From: Segatella copri
GTDB taxonomy: Bacteria > Bacteroidota > Bacteroidia > Bacteroidales > Bacteroidaceae
Assembly (NCBI RefSeq): GCF_026015295.1
Contig: NZ_JAPDUW010000003.1
Location: 1 to 5,425 of the forward strand
Direction: 5' to 3'
DNA: 5,425 nt
The notes under the pieces were generated by a model, which ran no database searches, was not told where the DNA came from, and worked only from the letters and a program-made list of their open reading frames with translations. Of the stretch, positions 1-5,306 are shown piece by piece (position 1 is the first letter of the stretch; each line of letters opens with the position of its first letter). A program made the translations under genes and the position numbers.

Positions 1-1350
1 CTCTATGTATCTCCTTATCTCGTAGCTAACCAAGGCGGACGCTACACCAAGCACATCTATATCGGTAGCCAGCGAGTCGTTTCCAAGATTGGTGACTTCG
101 ACTCTTACGGCTCAGATCCACGCCGCATCCAGTATGCAGGTAGTGAGACTGATGGCTTGTCTGTTGATTATAAAGCTAAATATACCGGGCAGTTGCAGGT
201 TATCAAGGATAATTATGCAACCTTTGCAGTGCCGTACAATGGCGAGGACAACAACGACTATGTCGATGGCAAGGGCTTCTGCTGCAATGACGGCAGTTTG
301 GAGGCTGCGCAGGCACGAGCTATGGCAGCAAACATTGCCAAGGCAAAGGCTGTCAATGGCAACTTCAAGGAGAATGACGACTATGAGAAGATGCAGTTCT
401 ACTACCACCCAGACCATTTGGGTAGCAGTAGTTACATCACCAACCTTGATGGCGAGGTGGTGCAGCATATCGAATATGTGCCATTCGGCGAGGTGTTCAT
501 CGAGGAACGCAACGACGTATGGAACACGCCTTATCTCTTCAACGCAAAGGAATTTGACGAAGAGACAGGTATGTACTATTATGGTGCCCGCTACTATGAC
601 CCACATCTCAGTCTTTGGATGTCGACGGATGCACTAAAAGAAAAGGTTCCTAATGTATCTTCATATGCTTATACAGAAAATAATCCTATAACATATGTTG
701 ATCCTGATGGAAATTTCCGTTGGAAATGGTTGGCTCAGTGGTCTCGAAAATGGCATAATTTATGGCATAAGAATAAAGCATCTGAAATAATGGAAAACAA
801 GAATGCAAAAAATCCATATTTTAGATATACCTATCAGGTTGGATCTGTTGAAAATGGAGAGGTAGTTGTAACGCTTCATTATAAGATAGGTAAAGAATTT
901 GTTCAGACAGCTCAAGATGTTGGTGATGCGGTTTCCGTTGCTGGTTATGCTTGTACTCTTTCGGTTGTTGGTGCAGAAATTGGTGTACCTTTAGCAGCTT
1001 CTGGAAACGGAATATCGGGTGCTTTTGGAGCTGCTGAATTCGGTATAGATTTAATCAATGGTGATTTCTCGAATAACAAAAAGAGTTTTATTTATTATTC
1101 AGCAGAGTTACTCATTGAGAAAATACTTGGTAAAATACTGCCAGGGTTTGGGAAAAAATTAGGAGAAAAAGGGTTTGATTTAGGAACAGAAATTGTAACT
1201 CAAGGTACACGTTTGAAAGAGACTATTGTTGAACGTACTGTCGATGAGGTAATCGAACGTAAGAAAGAAAACGCTCAACCAGATTCGACCACAGTAGAAC
1301 AATTCCAACCGCATAAAGATGATAAATCTAATAGATTAACAGATGATTGA
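1..1350 (+). CDS. rhs: RHS-repeat polymorphic toxin, C-terminal part (5' end outside window)
   Basis: The frame is open from base 1, so the true start lies to the left; the TTG at 157 is internal. Rhs proteins form a shell of YD repeats that encloses a C-terminal toxin delivered to neighbouring cells. Visible in order: a linker with IYIGSQRVVSKIGDFDSYG (58-114); the core start YYHPDHLGSSSYITN (400-444); the core block YLFNAKEFDEETGMYYYGAR (532-591) followed by YYDP (592-603); and the core end, a DPDG motif (700-711). After DPDG comes a unique module of 212 residues (712-1350). It has an aromatic/basic start (FRWKWLAQWSRKWHNLWHKN), a 42-residue Gly/Ala-rich hydrophobic stretch (931-1056), then a basic segment rich in K and G (about 1110-1180) and a polar tail. 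I see no nuclease, ADP-ribosyltransferase or protease motif in it, and infer a membrane-acting or pore-forming toxin. The module is clearly more AT-rich than the core. The gene overlaps its probable immunity gene by 8 nt. Confidence 0.9.
   Translation, partial: LYVSPYLVANQGGRYTKHIYIGSQRVVSKIGDFDSYGSDPRRIQYAGSETDGLSVDYKAKYTGQLQVIKDNYATFAVPYNGEDNNDYVDGKGFCCNDGSLEAAQARAMAANIAKAKAVNGNFKENDDYEKMQFYYHPDHLGSSSYITNLDGEVVQHIEYVPFGEVFIEERNDVWNTPYLFNAKEFDEETGMYYYGARYYDPHLSLWMSTDALKEKVPNVSSYAYTENNPITYVDPDGNFRWKWLAQWSRKWHNLWHKNKASEIMENKNAKNPYFRYTYQVGSVENGEVVVTLHYKIGKEFVQTAQDVGDAVSVAGYACTLSVVGAEIGVPLAASGNGISGAFGAAEFGIDLINGDFSNNKKSFIYYSAELLIEKILGKILPGFGKKLGEKGFDLGTEIVTQGTRLKETIVERTVDEVIERKKENAQPDSTTVEQFQPHKDDKSNRLTDD
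40..165 (+). repeat. rhs: Long inverted repeat, left copy (within rhs)
   Basis: A 126-bp segment of the rhs gene matched in reverse orientation by 2630-2755. Comparison by eye gives 10 differences without gaps, all at synonymous codon positions. The two copies are about 2.46 kb apart and flank the core, toxin tip, immunity gene and YD-repeat remnant. Confidence 0.9.
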
Positions 1351-1693
1351 AGATATGTTCTTTTGCGTTATTTCAATTGTAGTGGGAGGCTATTTAGTGT
1401 CTCAAAAATTAAGAGCTATTTATAATAGACTCCCCCTTTCTCTAAAAGATAAGATTTCTTTTGGGGAAGGACTCATCCTAATTATATCTGGGTTCATTGC
1501 ATTATATGTGAAATCGGCTATACCAATTAATGATTTGCTTTTTGGGTGTTTCCTACTTCCGAAAATGTATCAACAAGAAAAGTATTGGAATGCTCGTCGT
1601 TTTACAACCGCATACATAATGCATTGTAGCGGTTGGATTTTAAGTATAGGGATTATTATCTATGGTATTCTCCAATTATTTCAGCCTATATAA
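1343..1693 (+). CDS. Small integral membrane protein, probable immunity protein of the upstream Rhs toxin
   Basis: A 116-residue protein that I do not recognise as a named family. It has hydrophobic stretches at about residues 5-20, 41-60, 64-74 (short) and 91-112, giving three or four membrane spans. Short basic loops separate them (for example QKLRAIYNR and KYWNARR). There is no signal-peptide cleavage site and no enzymatic motif. The start codon lies inside the last codons of the rhs gene (ATGATTGA, 8-nt overlap in a different frame), so translation is probably coupled to the toxin and needs no separate ribosome binding site. In polymorphic toxin systems the immunity gene sits directly after the toxin tip, and pore-forming toxins are usually countered by inner-membrane immunity proteins. 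Position, size and topology therefore all agree with immunity, but function is inferred from context. Base composition is AT-rich like the toxin module, suggesting that the two moved together. Confidence 0.75.
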   Translation: MIEDMFFCVISIVVGGYLVSQKLRAIYNRLPLSLKDKISFGEGLILIISGFIALYVKSAIPINDLLFGCFLLPKMYQQEKYWNARRFTTAYIMHCSGWILSIGIIIYGILQLFQPI

Positions 1694-1735
1694 ATTGTAA
1701 AAACATAGATTAGTTCAACAATAAAACAAATTCAG

Positions 1736-1774
1736 TGAGGCTATGTTCAAAAAAATTGAACACAGCCTCATTTT
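1736..1774 (+). terminator. Rho-independent terminator after the toxin/immunity pair
   Basis: The 5' arm TGAGGCTATGTTCAA (1736-1750), an AAAAA loop (1751-1755) and the 3' arm TTGAACACAGCCTCA (1756-1770) pair over 15 positions with a single A/C mismatch, followed by TTTT (1771-1774). It lies 42 nt after the immunity stop codon and marks the end of the rhs transcription unit. The T-tract is short, so efficiency may be moderate. Confidence 0.8.
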
Positions 1775-1800
1775 GTATATGACGAACTTTCATAATCTGT

Positions 1801-2613
1801 ACATCCGTTTACGACATGGGCGACCGCCGCACGGAGGTCAACCACCCGGCAAGTGGAACCACCTCGTTCACTTACGACGCACTCGGCAACGTGCTCACCA
1901 AGTAGACGGCTAATATGGTAGAGGAAGGCAAGATGATAACCTATACCTACGACTACCACCACCTGACAGGTATCAACTATCCTGACCACCCGGAGAACAA
2001 CGTGAAGTATTACTATGGTGGTCGCAATGCCTCTCAGAACCGTATCGGTAGGTTGATGCTCCGTGAGGACGGAACAGGTGCCATTGAGTATTTCTATGGC
2101 AAGATGGGCGAGGTGACCAAAACCCGCCGCACGATGATTGTGCCTAACCAGGCGATAGCAACTTATGTGACGCAATGGACTTATGACAGCCACAACCGCC
2201 TGTTGGAGATGATTTATCCTGATGAGGAGAAAATAACCTATTCTTACAATCTCGGTGGTCAGCTTGAAAAGGTTCATGGCTACAAGTCATACGGCTACGA
2301 CTATGTAAGCAAGATTGGCTATGACAAGTTCGAGCAGCGCACATACTTGAAGTATTGCAACGGTGCTGAGACCTTCTACACCTACGACCCACAGCGTCGC
2401 AGATTGCAGAACCTCACGGTAAACAGTGGTGGCAACACCATTATGGATAACGCTTACACTTACGATGCGGTGAGCAATGTGCTCAGCGTGCTAAACGGTG
2501 CGTCAGTTCCACAGAGTGGAAAGGCTGGCGGACAGATGGCGCATACCTATACATATGATGCCCTCTACCGTCTCGTTAGTGCAACTGGCGAGTTATTTCA
2601 TCGAGAGAAGTAG
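1801..2613 (+). pseudogene. rhs: Detached rhs fragment (YD-repeat region) with an internal stop codon
   Basis: In one frame this reads as the YD-repeat body of an Rhs protein. It begins near TSVYDMGDRRTEVNHP and includes FTYDALGNVL, YTYDYHHLTGINYPD, WTYDSHNRLLEMIYPD, FYTYDPQRRRLQNLTVN, YTYDAVSNVLSVLNG and YTYDALYRLVSATG. The frame is broken by TAG at 1903-1905, between NVLTK and TANMVEEGK; a CAG to TAG change would explain it. The piece has no start region of its own: the same frame is closed by TGA at 1780-1782. After SATG (ending near 2589) the sequence leaves the rhs pattern and stops at 2611-2613. It therefore lacks the signal or N-terminal region, the core and any toxin tip. ATG 1915 would allow a 232-residue product, but nothing suggests it is a functional gene. 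Base composition resembles the conserved part of the upstream rhs gene, so it is most likely debris from a recombined or displaced rhs copy. Confidence 0.85.
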
Positions 2614-2629
2614 AGCTGTTTTGGGCAAC

Positions 2630-2755
2630 AACAGAAAGTCCATCAGTCTCACTACCAGCATACTGGATGCGGCGTGGATCTGAGCCGTAAGAGTCGAAGT
2701 CACCAATCTTGGAAACGACACGCTGACTACCTATATAGATATGCTTTGTATAGCG
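2630..2755 (-). pseudogene. rhs: Inverted rhs fragment (42 codons of the pre-core linker)
   Basis: Read on the minus strand, this encodes the same 42 residues as positions 40-165 of the rhs gene, from RYTKHIYIGSQRVVSKIG to YAGSETDGLSV, with no amino-acid change. The surrounding minus-strand frame is open from 2776 to 2576, but outside the 42 codons it departs from the rhs sequence (MRLQDEC before it, VAQNSSTSLDEITRQLH after it). It is a fragment only, pointing opposite to the YD-repeat remnant that it abuts. Confidence 0.85.
2630..2755 (-). repeat. Long inverted repeat, right copy
   Basis: The reverse complement of this segment is 92% identical to 40-165 (116 of 126 positions by eye). The longest uninterrupted identical stretch corresponds to about positions 76-147 of the left copy, broken only by GCA/GCT at the alanine of QYAGS. 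This is long enough for homologous recombination. Confidence 0.9.
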
Positions 2756-2771
2756 ACATTCATCTTGTAGT

Positions 2772-2855
2772 CGCACCTATTTTCTGGACAAGATGCAGGA
2801 GAAGTTGAATGAGAAAATGCGGAGGGATGATGAATTGGAGAGAATGAGGAGATGA
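2772..2855 (+). other. Short open tail of an unidentified coding sequence
   Basis: One plus-strand frame reads YFLDKMQEKLNEKMRRDDEL, followed by ERMRR, ending at TGA 2853-2855. The strongly charged, Met-spaced pattern looks like a helical or coiled-coil C-terminus of a real protein. No start or upstream continuation is visible, because the frame runs into the inverted rhs fragment. It may be the 3' end of a gene cut off by the rhs rearrangement, or a chance reading frame of at least 28 codons. I do not recognise the family. Confidence 0.3.
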
Positions 2856-2903
2856 AAATGCAAAGCACCATTGGCTATGAAATGTGTAACCAATGGTGCT
2901 TTG
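2855..2903 (-). terminator. Rho-independent terminator of the higBA-type operon
   Basis: A perfect 14-bp inverted repeat, CAAAGCACCATTGG (2861-2874) and CCAATGGTGCTTTG (2890-2903), with a 15-nt loop. On the minus strand the stem is followed by CATTTTC (the A-run at 2855-2858 on the plus strand). It starts 8 nt beyond the antitoxin stop codon. The plus-strand side has no T-tract, so it serves the minus-strand operon. Confidence 0.8.
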
Positions 2904-2910
2904 TGAATCG

Positions 2911-4026
2911 TTATAGAATTTTCGTTTCAAAGAAATTCTTTATCTTGTATATACCTATATCATGCTTATAGCGTCCGAACAGAAGTTGTGGATTGACATT
3001 GTGTTTGTCTGCTTCTGTCTGAATATATGGTGCTATTTTATAAGGTACAACATCACGAGTCCTTGCCATGAACTTTTTCCAGTCCGCATTTGGTAGGGTC
3101 GCATTTAAAGCAAACTCGTCAGCCTCAGACTCCTCGATGTTCTTCTTGTCCTCCATGAGATTAATCATTGCCTTACCATTTTGGGTAAGGTGCTTGAATA
3201 CATGACCGACCTCATGTAAAGTGGTGAAAGCAAAATTATCAATGGAAGCTATTCTCTCAGTGATGACAATCGTTGGTGTATCTCCTATCCAAAAGGACAT
3301 TCCATCAACAGGAACTTGCCCAACCTTATTGACTACAAGAAAACGAATGCCATACTTGTTAAGAACCTCTTGGGTTTTGTTCACCGTATTCTTGTTTTCT
3401 TTAAACGCATTGTTCAGCTCTCTTGCCAGCATCTCTGTATCTGCCCCCTTGTCAAATGTACATAAAGTTGAATCATCATTTTTAGAGAGATGATAGCAAT
3501 AATATTTCCAAGACAGAATGTCCACGGGATTGGTTTTCACCTTTTCTGACTTGCGGTAATAAGAAAGTTCCATTTCTTCTGCCTTCAAACCAAAGAAATC
3601 ATCCAAGTTATCCACGGAAAAGACCTCGAAGATGCGTTTTACATCCTCGATGATGTTTCCTCTAACGATACCGACTTTTCTGAAAAAGGGAATTGATACT
3701 TGGTCTTTGAGTACATTCCAAATCTCAAGCATTTTAGTCTGCAACACAACCCTTTCGCTCTGTTTGGCGCAATCCAATTCGTATTGCGTCTGGATGTTCA
3801 TGAGATATGTCGCAGAAATGCCGAGAGCGTTTTCCAACAACAATGCCATTTCAGGTGTCAGAGAACGTTTACCTTTTATGACATCATTCAGAATGGATTT
3901 CTGTATGCCAGTGAGTTCGGACAATTCGCTCTGCTTCATATTACGAGCAGACAATTCGTCCTTAATCACCTCGCCCACATGAGTAGCCTCAAATGGGACT
4001 GCCTGATTGAAACTAAACTTAGTCAT
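2911..4026 (-). CDS. higA: HigA-type antitoxin fused to an ImmA/IrrE zinc metallopeptidase domain
   Basis: A 371-residue protein from ATG 4024-4026. The N-terminus (MTKFSFNQAVPFEATHVGEV) and the XRE-type helix-turn-helix (about residues 14-80, including KQSELSELTG and the recognition-helix region IQKSILNDVIKGKRSL) are typical of HigA antitoxins, which bind the HigB toxin and repress their own promoter. After a linker of about 150 residues comes an ImmA/IrrE (DUF955) domain. It has a zinc site HEVGH (271-275) within FAFTTLHEVGHVFKH, a third-ligand segment ESEADEFA (299-306, probable Glu301), and a C-terminal VNPQLLFGRYKHD motif (about 344-356) like the family's usual hPxxvvGR. All expected metal ligands are present, so the peptidase is probably active. 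Plain HigA is near 100 residues, so this is a fused form. The start overlaps the higB stop by 8 nt (ATGACTAA), indicating translational coupling. An ATG at 4042-4044 would add six residues, but homologous HigA proteins begin like MTKFS. Confidence 0.85.
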   Translation of the reverse strand: MTKFSFNQAVPFEATHVGEVIKDELSARNMKQSELSELTGIQKSILNDVIKGKRSLTPEMALLLENALGISATYLMNIQTQYELDCAKQSERVVLQTKMLEIWNVLKDQVSIPFFRKVGIVRGNIIEDVKRIFEVFSVDNLDDFFGLKAEEMELSYYRKSEKVKTNPVDILSWKYYCYHLSKNDDSTLCTFDKGADTEMLARELNNAFKENKNTVNKTQEVLNKYGIRFLVVNKVGQVPVDGMSFWIGDTPTIVITERIASIDNFAFTTLHEVGHVFKHLTQNGKAMINLMEDKKNIEESEADEFALNATLPNADWKKFMARTRDVVPYKIAPYIQTEADKHNVNPQLLFGRYKHDIGIYKIKNFFETKIL

Positions 4027-4339
4027 AATGATGTGATATTTCAATTAATTCTATTTCGGTAATGATAATACTGCCATCGGCAGGAGAGCTTTGGAAAATC
4101 AATCGCCAGACATCATTGCATCTTACGGATTCTTGATCTTTTCTGTCTCCGTGCAATCTTTCGTAGCGCAAGCCATGATCACGCATAATGTCTTCAATTC
4201 TTGTGGCAGCTCTCATTTTGTTGACAGCCTTAACATAACCCTTGATTGCGGCTATAGGAAGTCTTTTATACTTCTTGTCAGATGTCTTTCCATTTTCGAA
4301 CAGTTCCAACAAAGCCTCGTCTTCACTTGTTATGTTCAT
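4019..4339 (-). CDS. higB: HigB-like RelE/ParE-superfamily toxin
   Basis: A 106-residue protein of the plasmid-maintenance killer (HigB) family. Family members are ribosome-dependent mRNA interferases that cut mRNA during translation and are neutralised by the adjacent HigA. Visible family marks are the LRYERLHGDRKDQESVR segment (about 57-73), WRLIFQ (78-83) and the closing strand ITEIELIEISHHY (93-105); the length is normal. The N-terminus MNITSEDEALLELFENGKTS also fits the group. The toxin comes first and the antitoxin second, which is the characteristic higBA order, with an 8-nt overlap to the antitoxin. Transcription starts from the promoter at 4373-4403, leaving a 5' leader of roughly 25-30 nt. 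There is no Shine-Dalgarno sequence; the leader is A-rich as is common in Bacteroidetes. RNA cleavage is inferred from family membership. I did not identify the catalytic residues individually. Confidence 0.85.
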   Translation of the reverse strand: MNITSEDEALLELFENGKTSDKKYKRLPIAAIKGYVKAVNKMRAATRIEDIMRDHGLRYERLHGDRKDQESVRCNDVWRLIFQSSPADGSIIITEIELIEISHHYD

Positions 4340-4342
4340 ATA

Positions 4343-4354
4343 TTATTCAGCCAT
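4343..4354 (-). other. Four-codon leader frame (Met-Ala-Glu-stop) before higB
   Basis: ATG GCT GAA TAA lies on the minus strand in the same frame as higB and ends one codon before its ATG. It falls within the predicted mRNA leader. It could be an accidental frame or the trace of a longer N-terminus. It could also allow reinitiation that lowers toxin output; nothing in the sequence decides between these. Confidence 0.2.
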
Positions 4355-4372
4355 GTTATTTTTATTTGTGTG

Positions 4373-4403
4373 CAAAGTTACGATAAATATTTCGATTATC
4401 AAA
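4373..4403 (-). promoter_or_regulatory. Bacteroides-type promoter of the higBA operon
   Basis: On the minus strand TTTG (4403-4400) is followed after 19 nt by TAACTTTG (4380-4373). This matches the Bacteroidetes sigma-ABfr -33 and -7 elements (TTTG and TAnnTTTG) at the expected spacing. The predicted transcription start is near 4365, about 26 nt before the higB ATG. Confidence 0.8.
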
Positions 4404-4411
4404 ATTGATAA
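4396..4411. promoter_or_regulatory. Palindromic candidate operator for HigA
   Basis: TTATCAA-AA-TTGATAA is a perfect 7-bp inverted repeat with a 2-nt spacer and covers the -33 element of the higBA promoter. HigA proteins repress by binding dyads over their own promoter, so this is the natural candidate site. A second, shorter dyad (AAATATTT, 4385-4392) lies between the -33 and -7 elements. Confidence 0.55.
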
Positions 4412-4465
4412 CTAATTATTAGCTGTATTATAATCATTTTTAACTATTATTCTTGGCATTCGCGG

Positions 4466-4490
4466 AAAAAAGCAATAGGACAAACCTATT
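4466..4490 (-). terminator. Probable terminator of the mobC remnant
   Basis: On the minus strand AATAGG (4490-4485), loop TTTGT and CCTATT (4479-4474) form a 6-bp stem, followed by GC and TTTTTT (4471-4466). It lies 24 nt after the mobC stop codon and upstream of the higBA promoter, where it would insulate the two units. The short stem makes it weaker than the other two. Confidence 0.6.
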
Positions 4491-4514
4491 TATATTCAAC
4501 TGTGAAAAGCGCAT

Positions 4515-5306
4515 TTATGCCTTCTGTATCAAGTGCTTCAAGTTCTCATCGTTGGCGATACGCCCCAGCTCATCCTTGACTATCTGCTTGACATCCTCCT
4601 TGACTTGGTTGTAGTTGTCCTGTATGGTCTGCTCCATACAGTCGTTGCCATCCGCATCCAAGAAATCGTTGATGATGGGGAGTTTCTGATAACGACTTTC
4701 CTCCCGTTTCACCTTTTCGGTATCAACTACTATCACGGCATGGAATATATTCTGCTCGATACGCTCGTTGAAGTTATCGGAAACAGAGCCGACAAACATT
4801 CCTTGGGTGAGTCTGCTAATCTTGCTCGGCGGAATGAGACTGTCCATTTGGGTATTGATGGATGTAGAAACATCCTGACGGTTGATGGAAATAGACTGGC
4901 GCTTTTGGAGTACTTTTCCAAAACGCTCGGATAAAGTCTTGGAGGTCTCGCCAACGACCTGTCCGCTGAAGATATTACCAACGGTATTGATAACCACCTT
5001 TGCCTCCTTGTCTCCATAATCACGAACCAATTGCGAGAAGTCCTGGAAGCCCAAGCAGACGGCAACCTTGTTGCTTCGTGCCGTAGCAATCAGATTATCC
5101 AAACCTTTGAAATAGATGGTCGGAAACTCGTCAATGATAACGGATGATTTGAGTTGTCCCTTCTTGTTGATGAGTTTCACTATGCGGCTGTTGTACAAGC
5201 CGAGTGCAGCACCATAAATGTTCTGACGGTCGGGATTGTTGCCGACACATAGAATTTTCGGTTCTTCGGGATTGTTGATGTCGAGTGTAAACTCGCTTGC
5301 GGACAT
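4515..5306 (-). pseudogene. mobC: mobC/TraG-like conjugative coupling ATPase, N-terminally truncated
   Basis: These 263 residues match the C-terminal part of the Bacteroides MobC/TraG-type (YWFCY) coupling protein. That protein is an inner-membrane hexameric ATPase linking the relaxosome to the type IV secretion channel. Visible are the family segments FTLDINNPEEPKILCVGNNP, RQNIYGAALGLYNSRIVKLI, the Walker B region VIIDE (56-60) followed by FPTIYFKGLDNLIATARSNK, VGNIFSGQVVGET, LSERFGKVLQKRQS and LTQGMFVGSVSDNF. Full-length relatives are near 670 residues; the transmembrane N-terminus and the Walker A loop are missing. The family normally reads YW-x-M-x-x-x-(D/E)-F just here. The bases before ATG 5304-5306 keep only a G-rich trace of the Trp codon, and the frame is closed by TGA further upstream. 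The C-terminus is intact. The fragment cannot bind ATP on its own and is a remnant, interrupted by insertion or deletion at about 5307-5312. Confidence 0.85.

Noticed and set aside
157..159. TTG as start codon of the rhs reading frame
   Set aside because: The same frame is open to base 1 and encodes conserved rhs sequence upstream of 157, so this codon is an internal leucine.
112..606. Minus-strand open frame of 164 codons
   Set aside because: It lies fully antisense to the conserved rhs core and its translation is low-complexity V/I/H-rich, as expected for a shadow frame.
1768..2277. Minus-strand open frame of 169 codons
   Set aside because: It is antisense to the YD-repeat remnant, with the same His/Val/Ile-rich shadow composition and no recognisable motif.
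40..2755. Programmed invertible switch for the toxin
   Set aside because: No invertase gene or short recombinase-type sites are visible. The predicted inverted product reads only 17 further residues before a stop, so it would yield only a truncated Rhs. Spontaneous inversion remains possible, but regulation is unsupported.
4027..4044. Upstream ATG (4042-4044) as the antitoxin start
   Set aside because: It gives an extra MKYHII and a 26-nt overlap. The ATG at 4024-4026 gives the usual HigA N-terminus and the compact ATGACTAA coupling.
3700..4062. Plus-strand open frames opposite the higA gene
   Set aside because: They are antisense to the HTH and linker coding sequence, which has clear family motifs on the minus strand; no promoter or motif supports them.
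4533..5089. Open frames on either strand overlapping the mobC remnant
   Set aside because: The TraG family motifs lie in one minus-strand frame only; the others are shadows.
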